Shown here: piece after piece, positions 8,009 to 16,771 of the stretch
Position numbering within the stretch: the first letter of the stretch is position 1
How the letters are laid out: each line of letters starts with the position of its first letter
The notes under the pieces: model-generated
Databases searched by the model: none
Told to the model about the DNA's origin: nothing
What the model saw: only the letters and a program-made list of their open reading frames with translations
DNA from: Microbacterium terregens
GTDB lineage: Bacteria; Pseudomonadota; Alphaproteobacteria; Sphingomonadales; Sphingomonadaceae
Assembly: GCF_027922045.1 (NCBI RefSeq)
Contig: NZ_BSEX01000006.1
Coordinates: 540,120-604,119 of the forward strand
DNA length: 64,000 bases
Reading direction: 5' to 3'
Program-made: the position numbers and the translations under genes

Positions 8009-9007
8009 ATGCCGCGCCTTGCCGACTGGATCGAACCCAAGCCGCAAGGCATCTACCTGCCGCACGCCGATGCCTGGATCGACCCGTCGGTGCCGGTGCC
8101 GCGCGCGCTGGTGACCCATGGGCACGCCGACCATGCCCGCGGCGGGCACGAGACGGTGTGGGCGACCCCCGAGACGCTGGCGATCATGGACGCGCGCTAT
8201 GGCACGCAGAATGGCCGCCCGGTTGCCTATGGCGAGACCGTCCGGCTGGGCGACATCCAGGTCTCCTATGTCCCGGCGGGCCATGTGCTGGGATCGGCGC
8301 AGATCCTGCTGGAGCATCGCGGCGAGCGCGTGGTGGTGTCGGGCGACTATAAACGCCGCCCGGACCCGACCTGCGCGCCGTTCGAGCCGGTCGCCTGCGA
8401 CGTGTTCGTGACGGAGGCGACGTTCGGACTGCCCGTTTTCCGCCATCCAGAAACCCGCGACGAGATCGACAAGCTGCTTGCGGCGCTGCGTGCGGAGCCG
8501 GATCGCTGCGTGCTGGTGGGCGCCTATGCGCTCGGCAAGGCGCAGCGCGTGATCGCCGAGGCACGCGCGATGGGCTTCGACGATCCGATCTACGTCCACG
8601 GCGCGCTTCAGCGCTTATGCGATCTCTATGTCGCGCACGGCGTGGAACTCGGCGAGCTGCGCCCCGCCACCGGCGCCAGCAAGGCGGAGCTCGCCGGGCG
8701 GATCATCCTGGCCCCGCCCTCGGCGCTCAACGACCGCTGGTCGCGGCGCCTGCCGGACCCGATCTCGGCGATGGCCTCAGGCTGGATGCGGGTGCGGCAG
8801 CGTGCCCGGCAGCGCAACGTCGAGCTGCCGTTGATCCTGTCCGACCACGCCGACTGGGACGAGCTGACCCGTACGATCGAGGAGATCGCTCCCCAGGAAG
8901 TATGGGTGACGCACGGGCGCGAGGATGCGCTGGTCCATTGGTGCAGCATGCGCCAGATCCGCGCCCGGGCGCTCGACCTGGTCGGCTATGAGGACGAGGA
9001 CGACTGA
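8009..9007 (+). CDS. Ligase-associated beta-CASP exonuclease
   Basis: A 332-residue metallo-beta-lactamase fold enzyme. HGHADHARGG near residue 36 is the HxHxDH metal motif; GHVLGSAQ, VVSGDYKR and SDHADWDEL further on complete the metal site and the beta-CASP region. It is the exonuclease partner of the ligase-associated DNA repair set, related to SNM1/Artemis-type nucleases. It is divergent from the helicase and small membrane protein genes (106-base shared upstream region). The last 22 bases overlap the convergent chloride channel gene. Confidence 0.9.
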   Translation: MPRLADWIEPKPQGIYLPHADAWIDPSVPVPRALVTHGHADHARGGHETVWATPETLAIMDARYGTQNGRPVAYGETVRLGDIQVSYVPAGHVLGSAQILLEHRGERVVVSGDYKRRPDPTCAPFEPVACDVFVTEATFGLPVFRHPETRDEIDKLLAALRAEPDRCVLVGAYALGKAQRVIAEARAMGFDDPIYVHGALQRLCDLYVAHGVELGELRPATGASKAELAGRIILAPPSALNDRWSRRLPDPISAMASGWMRVRQRARQRNVELPLILSDHADWDELTRTIEEIAPQEVWVTHGREDALVHWCSMRQIRARALDLVGYEDEDD

Positions 9008-10338
9008 GCGCCGGCGGGCCGGGGCGGCCCCTCTGTCTCGGCGATGAACGGGCGCGCGAGGCCATGGTACAGCCGCTCCTGGCAGACTCGCGCGCTCACC
9101 CAGTCGGCGATCAGCGCCGCGGCGAACATCGGCAGGATCAGGCCGCGCGCGGCCGTCGTCTCGCTGACGATGATGACCGCGGTGAAGGGCGCGCGCACGA
9201 CGCCGACGAAATAGGCGACCATGCCGATCACCACAACCGCGCCCGGCGGCGAATAGGGGAAGACGCCCGTCAGCAGGTTCCCGAAGCCCGCGCCGATGGC
9301 GAGTGAGGGTGCGAAGATCCCGCCGGGTGCCCCGGTCAAGGTCGTCGCGAGTGTCGCCATCAGCTTGGCGGGACCGAACCAGCCCGACACCTCGCCGCCC
9401 TCAACCAGCGCGCGCGTGGCGCCATAGCCGGTCCCCCAGGTGGCACCGCCCGTCCCGACGCCCAGCACCGCGACGACCAGTCCGCACAGGCCGGCGAACA
9501 GCACGGGCCGGGCCTTCAGCGCCCGGGCCCATCCGGTTCGCCCGTCGCTGAACCCCAGCACGACGCGGGTGAACAGCCCGCCCGCGACACCACCCAGCAG
9601 GCCGGCGAGCGGCGCCAGCAGCAGCACGCGATGCAGCTTCAGCGTCTGGTCCACCGCGCCGAAATAGACATAGTCGCCGGCGATCCCGAGGCTCACCATG
9701 CCGGCGATCATCACCGCCCCCATCACCAGGACGGCAACCCGTTGCTCATAGGCGGCGGCGAGTTCCTCGATCGCAAAGGCGACCCCGGCCAACGGCGTGT
9801 TGAACGCCGCGGCGACGCCCGCCGCGCCACCGGCGATCAGCACGCCGGCAGTGATCGGCACGCGCAGCAGGCGATGCAACGCGACCATGATCGCCGCACT
9901 CACCTGGACGCTCGGCCCCTCGCGACCGACCGAGGCCCCGAACAACAGCATCGTGACTGTCAGCACCAGCTTCTTGGCGGCGGTGCCGAGCGAAAGGAGG
10001 CGCGCCGCGACCTGCGCGTCCGCCGACCTGCCGGCCGCGATCACCTGGGGGATGCCGGAGCCGCGCGCATCCCTGGCCCAGCGCCGCGTAGCCCATACGA
10101 CCGCGCCAAAGGCGAGCGGCGTCGCCACCAGCGGCGCATAGGGCCAGCGCGCCACTGCATGCCCGAACAGTTCCTGCGCGAGATCGCTCGCGCGGGCAAA
10201 GGCAAGCGCCACCAGCCCCAGCAGGACCGCGCCCGCAGCAGTCGCGACCCGCCGCTTCAGGATCGGCCACTGATCGGAGGCATTCCGCTGCGCGTGCAGG
10301 CGCAGCAGATGCCGCGCACGGTCTGAGAAAAAGGGCAT
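8986..10338 (-). CDS. ClC-family chloride channel or antiporter
   Basis: A 450-residue membrane protein with the ClC signature motifs in order: GSGIPQV (about residue 95), GREGPSVQ (about 137), a PLAGVAFAIEE helix carrying the gating glutamate region, and GGIFAPSLAIGA near 345. No CBS domains follow, as in short bacterial ClC proteins. The ATG at 10338 has AAAGAG eight bases upstream and starts a charged N-terminal helix; the frame stays open to 10509 but that stretch is low-quality coding. It could move chloride or fluoride; the Ser-selectivity motif GSGIP favours chloride. The 3' end overlaps the exonuclease gene. Confidence 0.88.
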   Translation of the reverse strand: MPFFSDRARHLLRLHAQRNASDQWPILKRRVATAAGAVLLGLVALAFARASDLAQELFGHAVARWPYAPLVATPLAFGAVVWATRRWARDARGSGIPQVIAAGRSADAQVAARLLSLGTAAKKLVLTVTMLLFGASVGREGPSVQVSAAIMVALHRLLRVPITAGVLIAGGAAGVAAAFNTPLAGVAFAIEELAAAYEQRVAVLVMGAVMIAGMVSLGIAGDYVYFGAVDQTLKLHRVLLLAPLAGLLGGVAGGLFTRVVLGFSDGRTGWARALKARPVLFAGLCGLVVAVLGVGTGGATWGTGYGATRALVEGGEVSGWFGPAKLMATLATTLTGAPGGIFAPSLAIGAGFGNLLTGVFPYSPPGAVVVIGMVAYFVGVVRAPFTAVIIVSETTAARGLILPMFAAALIADWVSARVCQERLYHGLARPFIAETEGPPRPAGAQSSSSS

Positions 10339-10399
10339 GCCGCGCTCTTTGGGCCGAATCGGGCGCGGCGGGAACCACGAACCCGGGCCGAAGCCGATA

Positions 10400-11899
10400 T
10401 CAGGTCCCTTGCAGCGCCTTTTGCCGGCGCCGCTGCACCGAGGAGCCGATCCCCAAAGCCTCTCGGTATTTGGCGACCGTGCGCCGGGCGATGTCGAAGC
10501 CCTTGGCATTCAACAGCTCGACCAGCGTGTCGTCGGACAGAATCTTGCGGGGGTCCTCGGCGGCAATGAGCGTCTTGATCGCGTTCTTGACCGCTGCGGC
10601 CGACACCGCTTCGCCCCCGTCGGCAGCCTGGATCGCGGAGGTGAAGAAGTACTTCAGCTCGAACAGCCCGCGGGCGCAGCTGAGATATTTGTTCGAGGTG
10701 ACCCGGCTGACCGTCGATTCGTGCATCTCGATCGCCTCGGCCACCTGCCGCAAGGTGAGCGGCCGCAGGTGGGCCACGCCCTTTCGGAAGAAACCCTCCT
10801 GCTGCTTCACGATCTCGGCCGCGACCTTGATGATGGTACGTTGCCGCTGGTCGAGCGCCTTGACCAGCCAATTGGCGCTCGCGAGGCATTCGGAGAGCCA
10901 GGCGCGGGAGGTCTTGTCCTGCCGCCCGCCCGAAAGCTCGACATAATAGGCGCGATTGACGAGCAGCCGTGGCAGCGTGGCCCCGTTGATCTCCACGGCC
11001 CAGCCGGCCCCCCGCGGGGCCACGAAGAGATCGGGGACCACCGCGGGCGCACGTTCCCCGCCGAAACGGCAGCCGGGCTTGGGATCATAGCCGCGCAGCT
11101 CGCGGATCATGTCGGCCAGATCCTCGTCGTCGACCTCGCAGAGCCGGCGCAGTTGCGGCAGCGCGCCGCGGGCGACCAGATCCAGATTGTCGATCAATCG
11201 GGCCATGCAGGGATCGTAGCGATCCGCCTCCTTCGCCTGGAGCACGAGGCACTCGGCCAGGCTGCGCGCGCCCACACCGGTAGGGTCGAAGGTCTGGATC
11301 GTCGCGAGCACCGCCTCGACCTCGGCCAGCGGCACGCCCAGCCGGTTGGCGACGTCGAGCAGCGAGCCGGTGAGATAGCCGCACTCGTCGATCTGATCGA
11401 TCAGTTGCTGCGCCACGAACAGGGCCGGCCCGGAAAGCACCGCACCCGCCTGCGCGAGGAGATGGTCGGCGAGCGAGGGCCCGTCGGCCTCAAACCCATC
11501 GAAGTCCAGGCCGTCATCGGGCAGCGCGGCAGCGCCGGCCCCACTGGAACTCAGACTGCCGTCCAGCCCTCCGATGGCATCCCCGGGGCAGTCGTCGATG
11601 AAGGCGTCGCCCGCCAGATCGATGTCGAGCGCCTCTCCGCTCGCCTCTCCCATCAGCACCAGTTCGTCGGCGCCCGCGGGCTCGTCGCGCATGGGGGGCG
11701 TGTCGCCCGGCGGCAAATCCTCGCCACCGGGATCGTCGCTGCCGCCCGATTCGAGCAGAGGGTTACGCTCGATCTCCTCGGCGATGACGCCTTCGATCTC
11801 TAGATTCGACAGCGCGAGCAGCCGGATCGCCTGCTGGAGCTGCGGCGTCATCACCAGCGACTGCGACTGGCGGAGATCGAGGCGCGGGCCGAGCGACAT
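10400..11899 (-). CDS. rpoN: RNA polymerase sigma-54 factor RpoN
   Basis: A 499-residue sigma-54. Region I (residues 1-50, LVMTPQLQQAIRLLALSN) contacts activators, an acidic linker follows (about 55-130), then the core-binding domain, a helix-turn-helix (LRQVAEAIEMHESTVSRVTS), and the RpoN box ARRTVAKYRE close to the end, which reads the -24 promoter element. It is the last gene of the rnd-lptC-lptA-lptB-rpoN series on this strand. In many alphaproteobacteria a ribosome hibernation gene follows, but here the ClC gene does. The start has region I at its normal distance. Confidence 0.97.
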   Translation of the reverse strand: MSLGPRLDLRQSQSLVMTPQLQQAIRLLALSNLEIEGVIAEEIERNPLLESGGSDDPGGEDLPPGDTPPMRDEPAGADELVLMGEASGEALDIDLAGDAFIDDCPGDAIGGLDGSLSSSGAGAAALPDDGLDFDGFEADGPSLADHLLAQAGAVLSGPALFVAQQLIDQIDECGYLTGSLLDVANRLGVPLAEVEAVLATIQTFDPTGVGARSLAECLVLQAKEADRYDPCMARLIDNLDLVARGALPQLRRLCEVDDEDLADMIRELRGYDPKPGCRFGGERAPAVVPDLFVAPRGAGWAVEINGATLPRLLVNRAYYVELSGGRQDKTSRAWLSECLASANWLVKALDQRQRTIIKVAAEIVKQQEGFFRKGVAHLRPLTLRQVAEAIEMHESTVSRVTSNKYLSCARGLFELKYFFTSAIQAADGGEAVSAAAVKNAIKTLIAAEDPRKILSDDTLVELLNAKGFDIARRTVAKYREALGIGSSVQRRRQKALQGT

Positions 11900-11976
11900 C
11901 AGCCGCGCCTCCCGCGAACGCCTTCAGCGTGCCGGTGCCCTTCGCGCTGCGGGAGGCGACCGGCGCGTGCCATGGG

Positions 11977-12759
11977 TCAGAGCGAGAAGCTCTCGCCCAG
12001 GTACAGGCGGCGGACGTTGGCGTCGGCCACCAGTTCCTCGGGCGAGCCGGTGAACAGCACCCGGCCATCGTAGATGATATAAGCGCGATCGACGATGTCG
12101 AGGGTTTCGCGGACGTTGTGGTCGGTGATCAGCACGCCGATCCCCCGCTGCTTGAGCTGGCCGACCAGATCGCGGATGTCGGCGATCGAGATCGGGTCGA
12201 TACCCGCGAACGGCTCGTCGAGCAACATGATCGAGGGATCGGCCGCCAGCGCCCGCGCGATCTCCGCACGCCGCCGCTCGCCGCCCGACAGCGCCATCGC
12301 CGGCGCGTCCCGCAGGCGCGTGAGGCCGAACTCGTCGAGCAACTGGTCGAGCCGTTGGCCGCGCGCCTTCGGATCCGGCTCGGCAAGCTCGAGCACGGCG
12401 AGGATGTTCTTCTCGACGGTCAGGCCGCGGAAGATGGAGGTTTCCTGCGGGAGGTAGCCGAGCCCCAGGATCGCGCGCCGGTACATCGGCAGGCTGGTGA
12501 TGTCGTCGCCGTCGAGCATGATGCGCCCGGCGTCCGGCTTCACCAGGCCCATGACCGAGTAGAAGCTGGTCGTCTTGCCCGCGCCATTGGGGCCGAGCAG
12601 CCCGACGACCTCCCCGCGGCCGACCGACATGGAGACGTCGGACAGCACCACCCGCTTGTCGTAGGACTTGGCGATCGACACCACCGACAGGCCGTGCGCC
12701 ATCGTCGGCTCCGCATGGGGTGCCGTGGTCGGGCTGGCTAGGGTGGTCACATCGTCCAT
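11977..12759 (-). CDS. lptB: LPS export ABC transporter ATPase LptB
   Basis: A 260-residue ABC ATPase powering lipopolysaccharide extraction from the inner membrane with LptF and LptG. Walker A GPNGAGKTTSF, Q-loop LPQETSIF, signature LSGGERRRAEIARAL and Walker B IMLLDEPFAGID are all present. The first 19 residues before MAHGLSVV are not part of the fold, so an ATG at 12702 is an alternative start. It lies 135 bases after lptA and 77 before rpoN in the conserved export cluster. Confidence 0.95.
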   Translation of the reverse strand: MDDVTTLASPTTAPHAEPTMAHGLSVVSIAKSYDKRVVLSDVSMSVGRGEVVGLLGPNGAGKTTSFYSVMGLVKPDAGRIMLDGDDITSLPMYRRAILGLGYLPQETSIFRGLTVEKNILAVLELAEPDPKARGQRLDQLLDEFGLTRLRDAPAMALSGGERRRAEIARALAADPSIMLLDEPFAGIDPISIADIRDLVGQLKQRGIGVLITDHNVRETLDIVDRAYIIYDGRVLFTGSPEELVADANVRRLYLGESFSL

Positions 12760-12894
12760 CTGGGGCTCCGTGCTGGCGCGTCGAAGGTCATCGCCTCGAA
12801 ACGCGCATGCAGCTGGCGAGATTCGTGCATGATTCGCGCCCGGAGGGAAAGGGGGTACCGTCGATCGGCGCCCCCTGGTCCGCCGGACGGTGCG

Positions 12895-13437
12895 TCAGTT
12901 GCGCTTGGGTACCGAGAAGCGTCCGCTCACACGGCCGCCCTGCTGCGTCACGCCGCCGCCGGGCGCGGTGGTGCTCGCCACGCCCGAGCCGTCGATCGTC
13001 GCACGACCGGTGTCGAGATCGATCGAGAGCCGCCCGCCGTTGAGCCGGTTGGTGCCCTGCGTCAGCGAGACGTTGCCGATCATCGTCACCACGCGCCGGT
13101 TGACGTCATAAACGGCGTAGTTCGACTTGGCGGTCTGGTCCGGGCGCGTCACCGTGACCCCGCCGGCCGCGTCGAGCCGCGAGGCCTGCGGCGACCCCGA
13201 AGCCACCTGGCCGGTGTAGTTCACCGTCACGCGGTCCGCGGTCAGCGTCATCGTCGCCTGTCGGATCGTCACGCCGCCGGTCAGGATCGCGCGATTGGCG
13301 CGATCCTGCAGCTCGATCGACTGGGCGCTGAAATCGATCGGCGCGTTCGAGTCGTGGCGTACCTGCCCGAAGGCAGCGTGCGCGGCGAGCAGCCCGAGGG
13401 GCGCGGCGACGAGCAGAAGGTGCGGAACACGTATCAT
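12895..13437 (-). CDS. lptA: LPS transport periplasmic protein LptA
   Basis: A 180-residue periplasmic protein with signal peptide (MIRVPHLLLVAAPLGLLAAHAAFG). It has the OstA/LptA beta-jellyroll: repeated strands such as AILTGGVTIRQATMTLTADRVTVNY and ARGGVTV-type turns that carry lipopolysaccharide across the periplasm between LptC and LptD. It begins five bases after lptC, so translation is likely coupled. The C-terminus GRFSVPKRN is short and basic. Confidence 0.92.
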   Translation of the reverse strand: MIRVPHLLLVAAPLGLLAAHAAFGQVRHDSNAPIDFSAQSIELQDRANRAILTGGVTIRQATMTLTADRVTVNYTGQVASGSPQASRLDAAGGVTVTRPDQTAKSNYAVYDVNRRVVTMIGNVSLTQGTNRLNGGRLSIDLDTGRATIDGSGVASTTAPGGGVTQQGGRVSGRFSVPKRN

Positions 13438-13442
13438 AGCGC

Positions 13443-14081
13443 CTACTTCGTTCGCCCGGGCTGGATGCGCAAGCGGGCATTGCCGTCGAGGCGCACGGTG
13501 CGCGCCTCCAGGTCGGCCGAAAGACGGTCGCCGCTGAAGGTCCCGAGCGGCGTGGTGCCGTCCGCCGCGCCGCCGCTGCGCAGCTTGCGCGTCTTCAGGT
13601 CCACCGTCGCATCGCGGGTGTCGAGGCGGTATCCGTCGGCTGCGCGAAAGGCGATCGGCCCGTCGATCGCGACCTGCTCGGTATCCAGATCGTAGCGTCC
13701 GTGGTTGGCGTTCAACCTTGCCGGGCCGTCCTTCAGCTGGATCTCGGCGGCAAGCTTGTCGAGCTGGACGATCGGTTCGGACGAGCTCTTCTGCACCGCC
13801 GAGCCTGCGGTCAGCGCGAACGGCTGCCCCTTGGCGTCGGCCCCCGTGTAGCGGGCCGCCTGGATGCGCAGCCGCTCCTTGGCGACTTCCACCTTGTTCT
13901 TGTCGAGCACGAAGCTGACGTCGCCGCGCATGAACAGGGGGGCGAGCACCAGGAATGCCGCCAGCACGCCGATCGCGACCGGCAGCGCGACCAGGGACAG
14001 GCGGATCAGCCGGTCGTGGCGACTACCGGGGAGCGCCCAATGCTGGCGCTGCGTTCGTTCGCGGCGGGCGATCTCCGACAT
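13443..14081 (-). CDS. lptC: LPS export protein LptC
   Basis: A 212-residue inner-membrane protein: one N-terminal transmembrane helix (about residues 25-48, IRLSLVALPVAIGVLAAFLV) and a periplasmic LptC beta-jellyroll that hands lipopolysaccharide to LptA. The ATG at 14081 lies eight bases after the rnd stop and puts the helix at the usual place. The frame stays open further upstream inside rnd, but that is an overlap, not coding. The C-terminal LSADLEARTVRLDGNARLRI is typical of the family. Confidence 0.9.
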   Translation of the reverse strand: MSEIARRERTQRQHWALPGSRHDRLIRLSLVALPVAIGVLAAFLVLAPLFMRGDVSFVLDKNKVEVAKERLRIQAARYTGADAKGQPFALTAGSAVQKSSSEPIVQLDKLAAEIQLKDGPARLNANHGRYDLDTEQVAIDGPIAFRAADGYRLDTRDATVDLKTRKLRSGGAADGTTPLGTFSGDRLSADLEARTVRLDGNARLRIQPGRTK

Positions 14082-14089
14082 CGTGTCGC

Positions 14090-14710
14090 TTACATGTGCG
14101 CGAAGATGTCGACTTCCGGCCACCCGGCCAGGTCCAGATCGGCCCGGTGCGGCAGGAAATCGAAACAGGCCTTGGCAAGGGCGCTCCGCCCCTCCCGGGC
14201 GAGGCGGCGGTCGAGCTCCTCGCGCATCGCGTGGAGATAGCGCACGTCGGAAGCGGCATATTCCTTCTGCGCGTCGCTCAGCACCGGAGCGCCCCAGTCC
14301 GACGACTGCTGCGCCTTGGAGATTTCCTGGCCGAGCAGTTCGCGCACCAGTTCCTTCAGGCCATGGCGATCGGTGTAGGTCCGGACGAGGCGCGAGGCGG
14401 TCTTGGTGCAATAGACCGGCGCGGCCACGGTCTCGAGATAGTGGCGAATCGCCGCGAGATCGAAGCGGGCGAAGTGGTAGAGCTTGACGCGATCCGGATC
14501 GCCCAGGACAGCACGCAGGTTCGGCGCGGCATAGTCGCTGCCGGGCGAGAAGCGGACGAGGTGCTCGTCACCGCCCCCATCCGAAATCTGCACGACGCAC
14601 AGCCGGTCGCGGTGGGTGTGCAAGCCCATGGTCTCTGTATCGACGGCGAGGTCGGCGCCCGGCGCGAACAGGTCGGCGGGCAGATCTTCTTCGTGCAGGT
14701 AAACAGCCAT
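14090..14710 (-). CDS. rnd: Short ribonuclease D (3'-5' exonuclease)
   Basis: A 206-residue DEDDy exonuclease. Exo I DTETMGL (about residue 23), Exo II in FARFDLAAI, and Exo III YAASDVRYLH give the four acidic metal ligands plus Tyr. There is no HRDC domain, so it is the short form common in alphaproteobacteria, where it precedes lptC. The likely role is 3' trimming of structured RNA, tRNA included. First gene of the series through rpoN. Confidence 0.9.
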   Translation of the reverse strand: MAVYLHEEDLPADLFAPGADLAVDTETMGLHTHRDRLCVVQISDGGGDEHLVRFSPGSDYAAPNLRAVLGDPDRVKLYHFARFDLAAIRHYLETVAAPVYCTKTASRLVRTYTDRHGLKELVRELLGQEISKAQQSSDWGAPVLSDAQKEYAASDVRYLHAMREELDRRLAREGRSALAKACFDFLPHRADLDLAGWPEVDIFAHM

Positions 14711-15084
14711 GCTCGACGCCTAGACGCTTCGGGGAGCGGGCTCAATGGCCCGGCCGAACTCCCTGGGGCATCGCGCTTCTCCGAGTCGGCACTGAGAGGC
14801 CGCGAATCATCCGAGACCGGCATGTTTGCAGGAAGGGGCCGGCATGTGCGCCCCTCCACCGGATCCGGGCGGTCAAAAAATGCCGAAGCTGTGCCGTCTC
14901 CGCCACGGTTGTGGCGCGATCGCGCGTTACCTGCCGTAAAATTGTCGAAAACATTTCCGGCTACACGCGTTTCGGCTATGGTGGCGTCGTGGCGCATCTG
15001 CCTGTGCGCCCAGAGACTTGCGTCATTCGTCCGGCGCTTGGGTTCTGATGGTGATTTGGGCGAGCCGGGAAGACGAACAGGGCA
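14711..15084. other. 374-base divergent intergenic region, rnd / cold-shock gene
   Basis: This non-coding gap holds the start regions of rnd (minus) and the cold-shock gene (plus). I see an AT-rich patch at 14934-14955 with TAAAAT at 14937-14942, which could be a -10 for the plus strand, but no convincing -35 at the right distance. A long leader on the cold-shock message would fit its family. No open frame or strong terminator is visible here. Confidence 0.5.
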
Positions 15085-15903
15085 ATGAGTTTCGATCGAG
15101 GGCGCCGCGGGGATCGCGGCGGGCGCGGCAAGGACAAGCGCGACAGTTTCGGTGACGAGAGCTACGGTGGCTACAGCGACCGCGGTTTCGGCGGTGGCGG
15201 CGGCTTCGGCGGTGGTGATCGCTTCGGCGGTGGCGGCGGCTACGGCGGCGGCGGCGGCGATCGCTTCGGCGGTGGCGGCGGCTTCGGCGGCGGCGGCGAT
15301 CGCTTCGGCGGTGGCGGCGGCGGCGGCGGCTTCCGTGGTGGCGGCGGTGGCGGTGGCCGCGGCATGCCCCCGCAGGTCGTCGGCGAAGCCACGGGCGTCG
15401 TGAAGTTCTTCAATGGACAGAAGGGCTTCGGCTTCATCGTCCGTGACGATGGCGGCGAGGACGTGTTCGTGCACATCTCCGCAGTCGAGCAGGCAGGCCT
15501 CGCCGGTCTGGCCGAGGGTCAGCCGCTCGGCTTCACCCTGGTGGATCGCGGCGGTCGAGTCTCGGCCACCGAGCTGAAGATCGACGGCGAACCGATGCCG
15601 GTCACCGAAGGTGGCGGCGGTGCACCGCGCGACCGTGATGCCGCTCCGCGGGGCGGCGGCATGGGCGGCCCGCAGCGCCAGCTGACCGGCGAGCGTGCGT
15701 CGGGCACGGTCAAGTTCTTCAACGCAATGAAGGGCTTCGGCTTCATCCAGCGCGACGACGGCCAGCCGGACGCGTTCGTGCACATCTCGGCCGTCGAGCG
15801 CGCGGGCATGCCCACGCTGAACGAGGGCGACAAGCTCGAGTTCGAGCTCGAGGTGGATCGGCGCGGCAAGTACGCCGCGGTGAACCTCCAGCCCAAGGGC
15901 TGA
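15085..15903 (+). CDS. Two-domain cold-shock protein with glycine-rich N-terminus
   Basis: A 272-residue protein in three parts. Residues 1-92 are low complexity: charged RGRRGDRGGRG at the start, then repeats of DRFGGGGG and GGFGGGG. Residues about 103-170 and 208-272 are two cold-shock domains, each with the RNP1-type KGFGFI and RNP2-type VFVHIS or AFVHIS motifs for single-stranded nucleic acid binding. Alphaproteobacterial two-domain cold-shock proteins are known; a long RGG/FG-like N-terminal tail is less usual and resembles the disordered tails of RNA-binding proteins. The upstream gap suggests a long leader. The ATG follows a weak AGGGC. The quinone-like or export genes beside it do not suggest a partner. 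Confidence 0.88.
   Translation: MSFDRGRRGDRGGRGKDKRDSFGDESYGGYSDRGFGGGGGFGGGDRFGGGGGYGGGGGDRFGGGGGFGGGGDRFGGGGGGGGFRGGGGGGGRGMPPQVVGEATGVVKFFNGQKGFGFIVRDDGGEDVFVHISAVEQAGLAGLAEGQPLGFTLVDRGGRVSATELKIDGEPMPVTEGGGGAPRDRDAAPRGGGMGGPQRQLTGERASGTVKFFNAMKGFGFIQRDDGQPDAFVHISAVERAGMPTLNEGDKLEFELEVDRRGKYAAVNLQPKG
15186..15355 (+). repeat. GGC/GGT-rich coding repeat
   Basis: An imperfect tandem array of units such as GATCGCTTCGGCGGTGGCGG, in several copies with 12- to 39-base spacing, inside the cold-shock gene. It encodes the DRFGGGGG and GFGGGG blocks. Such arrays expand and contract by slippage, so length may vary between strains. Confidence 0.8.
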
Positions 15904-15909
15904 TTCCGG

Positions 15910-16761
15910 ATGCCGTCCGGCCGCACGTCGGCCAGGCGGTTCCGCAACCATGTCGCCGCGATGGTCCTTGCCGTCGCGGCGACGCTGGTTTCGGGCGCCC
16001 CTGCCCCCGTTGCCGCGACCGGGCAGGTCGCCCCTCCGGCGACTGCACCGTCTCCGGCTCCCGTTTATCCGATCACCGCGCGCATCGTCGCGCGCCATCC
16101 CCATGATCCCGGCGCCTTCACCGAAGGCCTGCTGTGGCACGATGGCGCCCTGTTCGAGAGCATCGGCCTGGAAGGCCGCTCGGAAGTCCGGCGAGTGCGG
16201 CTGGAGGATGGGCAGGTGCTCGCCCGCGCGGTGCTGCCTGCCGATCAGTTCGGCGAAGGCCTGGCGTTGTGGGAGAATAGCCTCGTCAGCCTTACCTGGA
16301 AGACGGGCCTCGCGCATCGCTGGGACGCGAAGACGCTCAAGCGCACCGGCAGTTTCCGCTACACCGGCGAAGGCTGGGGGCTGGCAAGCGACGGAAAGGC
16401 GCTAATCCAGTCGGACGGCTCGGCGACCCTGCGTTTTCGGGACCCGAAGAGCTTTGCGGTCCAGCGCGAGCTGACGGTCACCGCAAACGGCCGCCCTGTG
16501 CGCAACCTCAACGAGCTCGAGGTGGTCGACGGCGCGATCTTCGCCAATGTGTGGCATCGCAACTATCTGGTCCGCATCGATCCGGCCAGCGGCGCGGTGA
16601 CCGGCCTGATGGACTTGTCGGACCTCGCGACGGAGGTCGCCGCAACCGATCCGGAGGCGGTTCCGAACGGCATCGCCTGGGACCCGGTGAAGCGCCGGCT
16701 GTTCGTGACCGGCAAGCTCTGGCCGACCTTGTTCGAGATCGCGCTCGATCCAGCGCCCTAG
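15910..16761 (+). CDS. Glutaminyl-peptide cyclotransferase, beta-propeller type
   Basis: A 283-residue secreted enzyme that cyclises N-terminal Gln to pyroglutamate. The N-terminus has a basic region and hydrophobic core (AAMVLAVAATLVSGA), a signal peptide. The mature part has the plant/bacterial glutamine cyclotransferase features: HDPGAFTEGLLW, ESIGLEGRSEVRRV, FGEGLALW, NELEVVDGAIFANVW and PNGIAWDPVKRRLFVTGKLWPTLFEI. It begins six bases after the cold-shock stop. Periplasmic location is inferred from the leader. Confidence 0.9.
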   Translation: MPSGRTSARRFRNHVAAMVLAVAATLVSGAPAPVAATGQVAPPATAPSPAPVYPITARIVARHPHDPGAFTEGLLWHDGALFESIGLEGRSEVRRVRLEDGQVLARAVLPADQFGEGLALWENSLVSLTWKTGLAHRWDAKTLKRTGSFRYTGEGWGLASDGKALIQSDGSATLRFRDPKSFAVQRELTVTANGRPVRNLNELEVVDGAIFANVWHRNYLVRIDPASGAVTGLMDLSDLATEVAATDPEAVPNGIAWDPVKRRLFVTGKLWPTLFEIALDPAP

Positions 16762-16771
16762 CGGGGTCTCC

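Noticed and set aside
15186..15355. Regularly spaced repeats resembling a CRISPR array
   Set aside because: The repeats are in frame, low in complexity and encode glycine-rich peptide; the spacers are not unique and no cas genes are near.
14356..16317. 653-codon open frame on the minus strand across the cold-shock and glutaminyl cyclase genes
   Set aside because: It is antisense to two well-supported genes and consists of Ala/Glu/Thr runs produced by the GGC-rich repeat read backwards.
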